Assembly (NCBI GenBank): GCA_016721115.1
Contig: JADKIW010000001.1
Span: forward strand, 2,681,501-2,745,500
Length of the DNA: 64,000 nt
Direction: 5' to 3'
DNA from: Candidatus Defluviilinea proxima
GTDB taxonomy: Bacteria > Chloroflexota > Anaerolineae > Anaerolineales > Villigracilaceae
The notes under the pieces: model-generated
What the model was told of the DNA's origin: nothing
The model's input: only the letters and a program-made list of their open reading frames with translations
Database searches by the model: none
Program-made: the position numbers and the translations under genes
Shown here: positions 28,801-36,158 of the stretch, one piece after another
Position numbering within the stretch: position 1 is the first letter of the stretch
Layout of the letters: each line of letters opens with the position of its first letter

Positions 28801-30305
28801 GCGCAGATGACAATATGTTGCATTACCGTGCTGGCTATGGTTACCTCTCCGATAAGATCAGTGGCGAAGGACGTGGTTTCAAGCTTAAAGTGGGTGAAGG
28901 GTTGGCCGGTTGGGTCGTAGCAAACCGCGAGGAAGTTTTGATCGGCGACCTGTTGAAAGATCCGCGTTGGGTGACCACATCCTCCTCTTCTCATGAGCAC
29001 CGCAGTGCAATCGTCGTGCCCTTGTTGGTAGCGGAAGATGTTATCGGCGTATTGATGGTGTTCCACCGTAAGGTCAACTTCTTTAGCTCTGAGCGCTTGA
29101 ACATGGTGAAGGCAATTGCAGGGCAGGTTTCGGTCGCGATTAATAATGCCCACCTGTATGAATTGATCCGCGATCAGGCTGAAAGACTTGGTACTATGCT
29201 TCGTCGTGAGCAAGAAGATGCCAGCCGTTCACAGGCTATTCTCGAAGCTGTGGCTGATGGTGTCCTTGTCACTGGCTCGAACAATCGTATTACCTTCTTG
29301 AATAACTCCGCTGAGGATATTCTTGATCTTCAGGCTGGGCGTGTTGTTGGGCAACCTCTTGATGTATTTGCTGGCTTGTTTGGCAAGGCTGCCGGTTCAT
29401 GGATGCAGACGATCCGCACGTGGTCAGATTCGCCGTCCGATTATAAAAAAGGTGAGACCTACGCGGAACAATTGGATCTGCAAAATGGACGTATTATTTT
29501 GGTCCACCTTGCTCCGGTCATTTTGCAAAGTGACTTTTTGGGTACGGTATCCATTTTCCGCGATATTACTCATGAGGTCGAAGTGGACAGGCTCAAGTCG
29601 GAGTTTGTTGCTACAGTCAGTCATGAGCTTCGTACGCCAATGACATCCATTCGAGGTTATACGGATGTCCTTTTGATGGGTGCCGCAGGTGCTATGAATG
29701 AGAATCAGGCACACTTCCTGAAGATCATTAAGAGCAACACGGAACGGCTTAATATTTTGGTAAATGATCTGTTGGACATTTCTCGTCTCGAATCGGCGCG
29801 TGTGACCCTTTCGCCTCAGGCATTGGACTTACGTGAACTGGCTGAAGATGTGATTGAAGATGTTCTGCGTCGATCACAGGAAGAAAACAAAGCAATGGCG
29901 CTTTCTTTGGATGCTCCGAAGAAACTGCCGCCAGTTTATGGTGATACAGAGCGTATCCGTCAGATATTGAGCAATCTTGTTTTCAATGCGTACCACTATA
30001 CCCCTGAAGGCGGTACGATTACGGTTCAGGTCCAACCATTAAATGGTGGACATCAAGTGCAAGTGGACGTGAAAGATAATGGCGTAGGGATCGCCGTGGA
30101 AGACCAGGAACGTATCTTTGAACGGTTCTATCGAGGTGAACATCCTCTGGTTCTGGCAACACCGGGAACTGGTTTGGGTCTCTCCATCGTCAAACAGATC
30201 GTGGAGATGCATAAAGGAAACATCTGGATGAAAAGTAGCGGCATCCCTGGTGAAGGAAGCACATTCTCCTTTACCTTGCCTGTCTATGAAAAGAATGAGG
30301 CATGA
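22869..30305 (+). CDS. Giant sensor histidine kinase with eleven GAF domains
   Basis: 2478 residues. One N-terminal membrane helix (about 3-28), a PAS-like segment (50-140), then eleven GAF-type modules at roughly 150-315, 325-490, 500-665, 675-825, 838-1040, 1075-1230, 1237-1410, 1418-1575, 1588-1740, 1750-1915 and 1938-2100, most ending in a QAxxAIxNARL-like helix. A PAS domain (2115-2235), HisKA with SHELRTPMTS and HATPase_c with N, G1 (DNGVGIA) and G2 (GTGLGLS) boxes complete a full kinase. Ligands are unknown. It is followed with no gap by a receiver gene. Confidence 0.93.
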   Translation: MFAGLGVGFFLILLALALLVPVLVTVALRQRNRKAAKSPRPISPFISPNSTKTNEAILLVQSGGRIEYINDTAREWFGLYPEDIPDLERLMRRIRPSEEFLGLCATSGQKRLSVGSQLVEASSYQVPGVYPQMLVAMKTVEFSKNIAETGEGSSILRLISEFGRDVSSSLDINDVLQATLLNVSQLISSDLLEIKTWDPSSQTLTPYTLESSGKSGVQRVKLSQFGSLTDSLVNQRKPLLVPDTRTPPSSVPYLNGNSPVQSYLGMPLIADDQLIGTLELGHLNPDALGQHDLELLQLVSSQIAYGLRNASLYSAEQKRSAELSGLANLAQAIGASNDYSNLIQRLIESITPLFSVDILGFLLYDDGKRTLEAQSPFLGLPSHIVDIYRAAVSFNSPAEAIVLEKKLIVTRNAATDQTWRELGLQTLAQAASLREAVLAPMISSERLVGYLQLSNHKGSVVEFSESELRLIETVARQAAGIIDNSVTVEQTRQRALRSDAMRRIASLAASTATIDEILRFSIQELARLFQGEIAAIFLHDEQVGDLRLHENSVFGATTETIATLNRLHVDPTQYRFTVSGSQKSFMSGRLSVDRRVLPSYRPLVTTLQVESAVVVPLIIRERSLGELMLGSRKAEFFNNYDLQIISTAAGQLASAVDDASRSTLTDETLRRRVEQLTSIARVSRELNATTDLRSLLDVVRDESLRTTRAQCGSILLFDVTASTNLLPVSLSIGCTHPETLSPVELKAIETGEPQLVADIKQVKNVQVHEGINSVMVVPIISNGKAAGLIHLHSTQVAYFDQDSLDVVQTLASQAAIAIGNIQRYQEQLQRSEILRRRADVLSHLSETSVMLNFEQPLEQSMRLIAQKISEATPFKAVLISVLESGDGLLRRVAGVGFPPDTLADLIARKQPFASLQQFLKPQFRIKRSYFVPVDQSPVVPADVHVVAFDADGRPQKSSPNTWHVNDTLITVLEDYQGTPLGVISLDSPRDGMRPDRATIEALDIFASQASFTIMGSTRLFDLRTQVESLSSGIERQQRLLTITQNDLPILLRKDLDQTIAIQNLDQRSQRVRAGLAITESVSRQLDSSSALQALARETLTQLGMSVALVSEVTSEGPRLTHVLGSVPRATNPDALFGQRNPLRTCLQSGEAILISTLDENLEWRETPLLTALHTKSLVCLPIKIDNRTVAAMMAISPEPMPAFTSEDLQVYHQIARQTSVILQNISLLNETRRRLQEVNLLLDFSRQLRDLDADRIVSSLLDSARKALSSAHAGVVLIWDEHINQLIPQAVSGYADNDAMKRITYNIGESLPGQVFETNRPIRLDEVQFARDYTFSTESQLLYRQATGGRLPVSSVLIPIQSGDQRVGVVVLDNFNTPSAFRPEDETLLLSLSQQVGLSLQNVRLVRTTQERAEQLEALTAASSSLTSSLKSTELVASLLDQLGPVIPYDTATLWIREKDRLTVAAARGFPDTERRLGLTIAMEDSALFKEMIRMQHGLLVGDIRQDPRFPTLEAPRLSWLGLPLISKSEVIGVLALEKWQAYYYSREHVQVGTTFASQAAVALENARLFEDSISRATDLDERSQRLALLNRFSSSLSGLLDEEKILQLTAQELQDALGAPRVSVVSFERGKAIWKYSNPKPGKKLPYTLPDAPIFRRLQESLGVFATDAVNAEPDLTPLGDFLGEGTQSLLIMPFVSASSLRALMFLHQNETIRFSLAEIELARTLTNQASIALENARLYQSTLMTAERFSILNDASYQIGANLDPEQIYVAVHSAAKKLMPVESFVISLLDDESDEIEGVYLVANDQRSPVTRIPRDEGLSGRVISTGEPIFVHGSDEVDALGAVTYGKVDAPRSVIAVPMLLGGRATGMLSAQSYQPNVYTEEDLQILSTLANQAIVAIQNGRLFNETQRLAQELEQRVIDRTAELLREQQNTETLLRILTEVSSSLDLDRALNRTLALLNDAIGAEQGTIMLRGADDNMLHYRAGYGYLSDKISGEGRGFKLKVGEGLAGWVVANREEVLIGDLLKDPRWVTTSSSSHEHRSAIVVPLLVAEDVIGVLMVFHRKVNFFSSERLNMVKAIAGQVSVAINNAHLYELIRDQAERLGTMLRREQEDASRSQAILEAVADGVLVTGSNNRITFLNNSAEDILDLQAGRVVGQPLDVFAGLFGKAAGSWMQTIRTWSDSPSDYKKGETYAEQLDLQNGRIILVHLAPVILQSDFLGTVSIFRDITHEVEVDRLKSEFVATVSHELRTPMTSIRGYTDVLLMGAAGAMNENQAHFLKIIKSNTERLNILVNDLLDISRLESARVTLSPQALDLRELAEDVIEDVLRRSQEENKAMALSLDAPKKLPPVYGDTERIRQILSNLVFNAYHYTPEGGTITVQVQPLNGGHQVQVDVKDNGVGIAVEDQERIFERFYRGEHPLVLATPGTGLGLSIVKQIVEMHKGNIWMKSSGIPGEGSTFSFTLPVYEKNEA

Positions 30306-30680
30306 ATGGCTAAGATATTGATTGCAGAAGACGAACGCGATATCCGGGACCTGGTGGCTTTTACCTTGCGGTTTGCCGGGCACGAGGTATTTGCGGCATC
30401 CAATGGGGAGGAGGCCGTGGAAATGGCTCCCAAAGTCAATCCAGACCTCATTTTGATGGACGTGCGCATGCCGCGTATGACAGGCTATGAAGCCTGCAAG
30501 GTTATGAAGGCAAATCCCGACCTGAAGGATATTCCCGTTGTTTTTCTTTCGGCAAAAGGCCAGGAAAGCGAAATTCAACAGGGCCTGGAGGCCGGTGCTG
30601 AAAAATATTTATTGAAACCGTTTGCGCCCGATCAGTTGACGGTGCACGTAAAAGAAATTCTTGCAAAATTTGGGAAGTAA
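30306..30680 (+). CDS. Stand-alone CheY-like response regulator
   Basis: 124 residues, a receiver domain only: acidic pair in IAEDERD, phosphoacceptor Asp in LILMDVRMP, conserved Thr/Ser in VVFLSAK and Lys in YLLKPFAP. Its ATG directly follows the kinase stop codon, so it is the likely phosphoacceptor of the GAF kinase. With no output domain, it must signal by protein contact. Confidence 0.93.
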   Translation: MAKILIAEDERDIRDLVAFTLRFAGHEVFAASNGEEAVEMAPKVNPDLILMDVRMPRMTGYEACKVMKANPDLKDIPVVFLSAKGQESEIQQGLEAGAEKYLLKPFAPDQLTVHVKEILAKFGK

Positions 30681-30683
30681 CGT

Positions 30684-31466
30684 TTGAGCGCTATTCTTCT
30701 TGAAGGCTCCATTGTACATTACGAAGTACTGGGACGAGGTCGCCCGGTGATCTTCCTGCACGGCTGGGTTGGCTCATGGAAATATTGGATCGCTTCCATG
30801 CAAGTCACCTCAACCTCCTTCCGCGCCTATGCACTGGACCTTTGGGGATTTGGAGATACCGCTCACAACACGTTGAAGTATTCACTTGATGAGCAAGTGA
30901 AATTAATGGATGCCTTCCTCAATGAAATGGGGATCGGCAAGATCGCTCTCGTAGGCCATGGACTGGGCGCGCTTGTTGCCATGAAATTTGCCATCCGCTA
31001 TCGCCAGAGTGTGGACCGGGTGATGGCGATCAACTGTCCGTTAAATTATGAGGCGGTCAGTCAACGTTTGAGAACAGCCCCACCACAGGAACTTTCCGAT
31101 TGGTTGTCCAATCGTTCACCTGAAGCGAATACTGCTTTGTCTGATGCTCCGAAGGCCGATGGCAAAGCGATCGCTGAATCGATGGTTGGTTTGCAGGCCG
31201 ATAATTTATTTGGGAGTTTCCGTAATCTGGATGTGCCATGTCTTTTGGTGTACGGTGAAAAAGATCAGGCCATTACACTGCCCACATATGAGGCCGCTAC
31301 ATCCACGTTCACTCATCAGGTGGTGCTCGATAGTTCTGGTCATTTCCCCATGATCGAAGAGACCATCAAATTCAATCGCCTGCTCACCGACTTCCTCGCG
31401 CTTCCTTCGGGCGTCAGCCCCAGTGAGCTCCAAATGAAGGAAGAATGGAAACGCAGGGTTCGATAA
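30684..31466 (+). CDS. Alpha/beta hydrolase paralogue lacking the nucleophile
   Basis: 260 residues, TTG start. It is a clear paralogue of the hydrolase at 17969 (shared SIVHYEV, GRGxPVI, HGWxGSW, DxWGFG). The nucleophile elbow reads GHGLGA: Gly93 replaces Ser93, while the acid (GEKDQ) and His (SGHFPM) sites remain. It is therefore probably not a classical hydrolase and may bind a ligand or regulate the active paralogue. It is the last gene of the operon and is followed by a terminator. Confidence 0.85.
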   Translation: MSAILLEGSIVHYEVLGRGRPVIFLHGWVGSWKYWIASMQVTSTSFRAYALDLWGFGDTAHNTLKYSLDEQVKLMDAFLNEMGIGKIALVGHGLGALVAMKFAIRYRQSVDRVMAINCPLNYEAVSQRLRTAPPQELSDWLSNRSPEANTALSDAPKADGKAIAESMVGLQADNLFGSFRNLDVPCLLVYGEKDQAITLPTYEAATSTFTHQVVLDSSGHFPMIEETIKFNRLLTDFLALPSGVSPSELQMKEEWKRRVR

Positions 31467-31474
31467 GAATGCTC

Positions 31475-31501
31475 AAGCCGCCAAAGATGGCGGCTTTTTT
31501 G
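31475..31501 (+). terminator. Rho-independent terminator of the signalling operon
   Basis: AAGCCGCC (31475-31482), loop AAAGAT, GGCGGCTT, then a T run. It is 8 bases after the last stop codon. Confidence 0.92.
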
Positions 31502-31503
31502 TA

Positions 31504-31532
31504 TTGACAAAAAGTCTTGTAACGCATATAAC
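31504..31532 (+). promoter_or_regulatory. Promoter of the thiamine operon
   Basis: Consensus TTGACA at 31504-31509, a 17-base spacer and TATAAC at 31527-31532. It lies directly after the terminator of the preceding operon and just before the riboswitch. Confidence 0.85.
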
Positions 31533-31545
31533 TGCGGCACAATTG

Positions 31546-31634
31546 AACGGGGTGTCCTGCGATGCGGGACTGAGAGGAGCGAGCCGCGCTCAACCCGCAT
31601 TACCTGATCCAGGTCATACTGGCGGAGGGACTTC
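31546..31634 (+). promoter_or_regulatory. TPP riboswitch (THI element)
   Basis: Conserved THI-box features appear in order: CGGGGTGTCC, GCGGGACTGAGAGG, AACCCGC, TTACCTGATCCAGGTCATACTGG and GCGGAGGGA. The downstream genes for thiamine pyrophosphokinase and thiamine import fit repression when TPP is plentiful. Confidence 0.95.
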
Positions 31635-31646
31635 TCTATTTGCATC

Positions 31647-31676
31647 AAACATCCTCCGCTGTGAGGATGTTTTATT
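31647..31676 (+). terminator. Hairpin between the TPP riboswitch and thiN, holding the ribosome site
   Basis: A 10-bp stem (31647-31656 with 31663-31672) is followed by TATTTT. GAGG of the right arm (31663-31666) is the only good ribosome site for the TTG start at 31677. The hairpin can thus act as terminator, as a cover for the ribosome site, or both. Confidence 0.75.
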
Positions 31677-32318
31677 TTGAATCGCATCATAATTTTTGCC
31701 AACGGCGACTTACCCGACATCAATAAAGTCCGTGCTATTCTGTGGGATGATGATTACATCATCTGCGCGGATGGTGGCGCACGCCACGCCTCTTCTCTGG
31801 ACCTCAAGCCTGCCCTCGTCATAGGAGATATGGATTCCGCTGATAGCGGATACATCCAAGCTTTGCAAGCAGATGGTGTTCGCATTGATCGCTACCCTAC
31901 TGACAAAAACGAAACTGACCTCGAACTCGCCATTCTCAAAGCCATCGAACTCGATCCCAAAGAGATCGTCATCGTTGCTGCCCTTGGTGGTCGCTTGGAT
32001 CAAACCCTCGCCAATATTGCACTCCTTAGTGACGTTCGACTTTCGGTGTTTGACATTCGACTCGATGATGGGGTGGAGGAAATCTTCTTTTGCAGAGACC
32101 AAGCCGAAGTTAAAGGGCGAAGCGGTGATATCGTTTCGTTGATTCCGTGGGGTGGAGAAGTTACGGGCGTCCAAACTGAAAATCTTCAATGGCAATTGAA
32201 AAAAGAAACTCTATATTCTGAAAAGACGCGCGGCATCAGCAACGAAATGCTTGAGAATGTTGCACGTGTAAAAATCTCAACGGGTTTGCTCTTGATCGTG
32301 CATACTCGAAAATCATAA
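31677..32318 (+). CDS. thiN: Thiamine pyrophosphokinase
   Basis: 213 residues, TTG start. Family signatures are RIIIFANGDLPD, IICADGGARHA, ALVIGDMDSAD and RYPTDKNETDLELAI, which form the ATP/Mg-binding and thiamine-binding parts of the kinase. The enzyme makes TPP from thiamine and ATP, the step after import by ThiBPQ encoded next. It is the first gene behind the TPP riboswitch. The C-terminal beta-sandwich half is complete. Confidence 0.93.
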   Translation: MNRIIIFANGDLPDINKVRAILWDDDYIICADGGARHASSLDLKPALVIGDMDSADSGYIQALQADGVRIDRYPTDKNETDLELAILKAIELDPKEIVIVAALGGRLDQTLANIALLSDVRLSVFDIRLDDGVEEIFFCRDQAEVKGRSGDIVSLIPWGGEVTGVQTENLQWQLKKETLYSEKTRGISNEMLENVARVKISTGLLLIVHTRKS

Positions 32319-32326
32319 AGGACAAA

Positions 32327-33427
32327 ATGAAAAAAATAACACTACTACTTATATCTTTTATCTTTCTGCTTTCCGCTTGTGCGCCGCAAGCGACTGCAAC
32401 GCCTGTTCCCGCAAGTTCATCTACAGAAGTGCCAGCCATTACGGAAGTTTCTGCACCTCAGACCTTGACGGTTATGTCTCACGACTCATTTGCTGTGAGT
32501 GAAGATGTTGTCAAAGCGTTTGAAGAAGCGAACAATGCCAAGCTTGTCTTCCTTCAAAGTGGAGATGCGGGTGCTGTGCTCAACAAAGCCATTCTCACCA
32601 AAGATGCGCCGCTTGCGGATGTGCTCTTCGGCGTGGATAACACGTTCCTCTCCCGTGCCCTCGAAGCGGATATTTTCGAAGCGTACGCCTCGCCTGAATT
32701 GGCAAATATCCCTGATGCCTTCAAACTCGACGCATCAAATAATGTGTCTCCCGTTGATTACGGTGACGTATGCATCAACTACGATAAAAAATATTTTTCC
32801 GATAACGCGCTCGCTGTGCCACAGAGCCTCGAAGATCTGACCAAGCCCGAATACACAAACCTGCTCGCAGTGGAAAATCCCGCCACATCCTCAACGGGGC
32901 TTGCCTTCCTGTTTGCCACGATTGCACACTTTGGTGAAGATGGCTACGTGGAGTATTGGAAATCTCTCAAAGCAAATGGCACCGTCGTTGTCGATGGCTG
33001 GGAGACCGCCTACTACACCAATTTCAGCGCATCTTCGGGCAAAGGACCTCAGCCGATGATCGTTTCGTACGGGACTTCTCCTGCTGTTGAAGTGATCTTT
33101 GCCGATCCACCTGTTGACGATGCTCCCACCGCCTCCGTTCTTGGACCCGATACCTGCTTCCGTCAAATCGAATTTGTCGGCATCCTCAAAGGGACTCAAA
33201 ACCGCGCCCTCGCCGAAAAATTTGTGGACTTCATGTTGAGCAAACAATTCCAGGAAGATATTCCGTTGCAGATGTTTGTATATCCTGCAAATTCAACAGC
33301 TGTGTTGCCCGAAGTCTTCACCAAATATTCTCAAGCCCCCGAACAGACTGCCACCCTCGCATCCGATGTCATCGCCGCCAACCGCGACAAATGGATCCAG
33401 GAGTGGACAGACGCGGTGATGAAGTAA
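32327..33427 (+). CDS. thiB: Thiamine ABC transporter substrate-binding lipoprotein
   Basis: 366 residues with a LLSACAPQ lipobox and a Thr/Pro/Ser-rich linker to about residue 50. The mature domain is of the thiamine/2-aminoethylphosphonate type: TLTVMSHDSFAVSEDVVKAF, ADVLFGVDNTFLSRAL, PVDYGDVCINYDK and SYGTSPAVEV. It captures thiamine or TPP outside the membrane and delivers it to ThiP. It sits 8 bases after thiN and 2 bases before thiP. Confidence 0.92.
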   Translation: MKKITLLLISFIFLLSACAPQATATPVPASSSTEVPAITEVSAPQTLTVMSHDSFAVSEDVVKAFEEANNAKLVFLQSGDAGAVLNKAILTKDAPLADVLFGVDNTFLSRALEADIFEAYASPELANIPDAFKLDASNNVSPVDYGDVCINYDKKYFSDNALAVPQSLEDLTKPEYTNLLAVENPATSSTGLAFLFATIAHFGEDGYVEYWKSLKANGTVVVDGWETAYYTNFSASSGKGPQPMIVSYGTSPAVEVIFADPPVDDAPTASVLGPDTCFRQIEFVGILKGTQNRALAEKFVDFMLSKQFQEDIPLQMFVYPANSTAVLPEVFTKYSQAPEQTATLASDVIAANRDKWIQEWTDAVMK

Positions 33428-33429
33428 AC

Positions 33430-35139
33430 ATGGAGACAGGTAAACACGTACGCAAGGAAACCAATAAACAGGAAAGCCGCACTCTGTTTACGTATCTACG
33501 TGTTTACCTGTCTACTTATCGTGTTCTCCTCTGGCTCCTGCCTCTCTCCTTCCTCGCCATCGCTTTCTTCTACCCGCTTTCCCGTATACTTGTTCTCACA
33601 TTCAATCTTGATACGCTTACATCCAATAATTTTCAAACCGCACTTCATGTTTTACTTTTCACTTTTTATCAAGCCATTCTCTCTACTCTCCTCACGCTCC
33701 TCCTCGGACTCCCCTCCGCCTATCTCTTCGCACACTTCGACTTCCGCGGTAAATCCCTTCTGCGGGCCCTGACTGCCGTCCCATTTATGCTCCCCACGGT
33801 TGTTGTTGCCGCCTCTTTCAATGCCCTCCTCGGTCAACGTGGATTGCTCAACACAATTACCAATTCCCAATTACCGATCACCCCGTCGCCATTCATCCTT
33901 ATTCTCCTCGCCCACGTCTTCTACAACACCACGATCATCATCCGCATTGTAGGGACAGCCCTCGCAAGCCTCGACCCCAAACTCGAACAGACCGCTCGCT
34001 CCCTAGGCGCGGACTCGCTCCGCGTGTGGACAAACATTACTCTGCCTCTTCTTCGTCCTTCTATTCTTGCCGCCTCACTCCTCGTCTTCCTCTTCGACTT
34101 TACATCTTTTGGCGTTATCCTTCTCCTCGGTGGTTCCCAATTCTCCACCCTCGAAGTGGAAATCTACATGCAAGCTGTCAGACTCCTCAATCTACCCCTT
34201 GCCGCTTTGCTTTCTGTGATTCAACTTCTCTGCACACTCGTATTCTCCATTCTCTACACTCGTCTTGTAACTCGAACTACGCAACAACTCAACCCTCGTT
34301 CGACTATAACCAAACCCCAAACCCTCAAACAAAGACTCTTCGTCTTCACACTCTGTTCACTGCTTACTGTTTACTTTGCTTTTCCTCTTTTATCCCTTCC
34401 TATTCGCTCCCTCTTCCGCCTCGAAGCGGACCGTGGACAGCGCAATGAGGTCCAATACGGATTCACCACCGACTACTACAAAGAACTCTTTATCAATCGT
34501 CGTGGCTCGGTCTTTTATGTTCCACCCATCAAAGCGACATTCAACTCGCTAACCTATGCCTCCGCAACCGTCGTTATCTCCCTCCTTCTTGGTTTCCCCG
34601 CCGCATTCGCTCTCGCCAAACCAACAAAACTCGAAAAAGTCCTTGACCCGATTATCATGCTCCCGCTCGGATCGTCCGCAGTCATGCTTGGGCTGGGATT
34701 CATCATCACGTATGGCAAATGGCTTACCTCACCGCTTCTCGTTCCATTTGCGCATACCCTTGTTGCTTTGCCATTTGTCATTCGCACATTGCAACCTGCC
34801 ATCGCCTCCATCCCACAGCGACTTCGCCAAGCTGCATCATCCCTCGGTGCCTCGTCCTTCGAAGTCTGGAAGAACATAGACCTTCCCATTCTCCGACGTG
34901 CCACCCTTGCCGCCTCCACTTTCGCTTTCACCGTATCACTCGGTGAGTTCGGTGCTACGCTCCTCATCTCACGCCCCGAATACCCAACCATCCCCGTTGC
35001 CATCGAACGCTTCCTCTCCCAGCCTGGCGGTCTCAACTACGGTCAAGCTATGGCAATGGCGTCCATCCTCATGCTCCTCACCACCGCCAGCATCCTCCTC
35101 ATCGAAAAATTCCGCCTGCCCAACTCGGGAGAATTCTAA
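33430..35139 (+). CDS. thiP: Thiamine ABC transporter permease, fused two-domain
   Basis: 569 residues from the ATG at 33430; an upstream in-frame start at 33391 lies inside thiB and is rejected. Two tandem permease domains of about six helices each carry EAA-type loops (LEQTARSLGADSLRVWTNITLP and LRQAASSLGASSFEVWKNIDLP), the ThiP/FbpB architecture. The first about 30 residues are encoded by an octad repeat with a 16-base inverted pair. The stop codon overlaps the thiQ start by one base. Confidence 0.92.
   Translation: METGKHVRKETNKQESRTLFTYLRVYLSTYRVLLWLLPLSFLAIAFFYPLSRILVLTFNLDTLTSNNFQTALHVLLFTFYQAILSTLLTLLLGLPSAYLFAHFDFRGKSLLRALTAVPFMLPTVVVAASFNALLGQRGLLNTITNSQLPITPSPFILILLAHVFYNTTIIIRIVGTALASLDPKLEQTARSLGADSLRVWTNITLPLLRPSILAASLLVFLFDFTSFGVILLLGGSQFSTLEVEIYMQAVRLLNLPLAALLSVIQLLCTLVFSILYTRLVTRTTQQLNPRSTITKPQTLKQRLFVFTLCSLLTVYFAFPLLSLPIRSLFRLEADRGQRNEVQYGFTTDYYKELFINRRGSVFYVPPIKATFNSLTYASATVVISLLLGFPAAFALAKPTKLEKVLDPIIMLPLGSSAVMLGLGFIITYGKWLTSPLLVPFAHTLVALPFVIRTLQPAIASIPQRLRQAASSLGASSFEVWKNIDLPILRRATLAASTFAFTVSLGEFGATLLISRPEYPTIPVAIERFLSQPGGLNYGQAMAMASILMLLTTASILLIEKFRLPNSGEF
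33435..33512. repeat. Octad inverted repeat inside the thiP start
   Basis: Perfect 16-base inverted arms (33435-33450 and 33497-33512, GACAGGTAAACACGTA and its complement) lie in degenerate 8-base units of the GTAAACAG and GTGTTTAC type. The whole element is translated as thiP residues 2 to about 28. A relative lies at 11407-11478. Confidence 0.85.
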
Positions 35140-36158
35140 TGCTCGAACTCCGTCATATCTTCAAAAACTACGAAGGCAAACCGCTCCTCAAAGACATCTC
35201 TTTCAAACTCGACTCAGGCGAGACGATCTGCCTACTCGGAGCATCGGGTAGCGGAAAATCCACTCTCTTGCGGATGATCGTTGGACTGGAGAATCCAAAC
35301 TCAGGCAGTATCCTGTTCAACGATATTGACCTCGCCTCAACACCGCCTCACCTCCGCGACTTTGGGTTAGTCTTTCAAGACTATGCACTTTTTCCTCACC
35401 TCAACGTCAACGACAATGTCGCCTTCGGCTTGAAGATGCGCCGCCTCGGACAAGCTGAAATCAATGAGCGCGTAGCCAATTCCTTGGAGTTGGTGAACTT
35501 GCAGGACTTTGGCAAACGTAAAGTCACCGACCTCTCAGGCGGAGAACAACAACGCGTTGCCCTAGCCCGTGCCTTAGCGATTCGTCCCCGTCTGCTCATG
35601 TTTGACGAACCTCTTGGTGCATTAGATCGTTCCTTGCGCGAAGACCTGCTCAACGAATTACGATCCATTTTGCACCAAACCAAAATCCCTGCAATCTATG
35701 TGACTCACGACCAAGAGGAAGCCTTTACCATCGCAGATAGAGTCTTGATTCTCCATGATGGCACCATTGTCCGTGAGGGGACTCCCGACGAGGTATGGGC
35801 AAATCCGCAGTCAGCGTATGTAGCGGAGTTTCTTGGTTTGGGAAATATCCTCGATGGGGAAGTGGTTACAGAAGTGGTGAATGCAGAAGACAGGATGATG
35901 AATGTCAAAACCACGTATGGTTCATTTGATGTAAGATGTGAGAAAAAGGTCTCAAAGGGAGAAAAAGTTAAATTATTGGCGCGCCCATTTGAGGTCAAGG
36001 ATGAGGCGAATGTCATCTCGGGAGTTGTCACTGACGTGATATTCCAGCACGACCGATACAAAGTCACATTGGATAATGGATTGTATGTTTATTTGAGTGA
36101 AAAGCCAAAGATCGGCAAGAAGATTTCCGTGCAGGTTAAGGTAGAATGTCTCGCATGA
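35139..36158 (+). CDS. thiQ: Thiamine ABC transporter ATP-binding protein
   Basis: 339 residues. The ABC ATPase domain (1-235) has Walker A GASGSGKST, Q-loop VFQDYALFPH, signature LSGGEQQR, Walker B RLLMFDEPLGALD and H-loop VTHDQEEA. A C-terminal TOBE-like domain follows (about 240-339), as in the Fe3+/polyamine/thiamine group. It powers import through ThiP. The riboswitch and gene order support thiamine specificity. Its end overlaps the DUF402 gene. Confidence 0.92.
   Translation: MLELRHIFKNYEGKPLLKDISFKLDSGETICLLGASGSGKSTLLRMIVGLENPNSGSILFNDIDLASTPPHLRDFGLVFQDYALFPHLNVNDNVAFGLKMRRLGQAEINERVANSLELVNLQDFGKRKVTDLSGGEQQRVALARALAIRPRLLMFDEPLGALDRSLREDLLNELRSILHQTKIPAIYVTHDQEEAFTIADRVLILHDGTIVREGTPDEVWANPQSAYVAEFLGLGNILDGEVVTEVVNAEDRMMNVKTTYGSFDVRCEKKVSKGEKVKLLARPFEVKDEANVISGVVTDVIFQHDRYKVTLDNGLYVYLSEKPKIGKKISVQVKVECLA

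Noticed and set aside
33391..33429. ThiP start inside thiB
   Set aside because: The ATG at 33430 follows the thiB stop and gives a sensible gene; the extra 13 residues come only from thiB in another frame.
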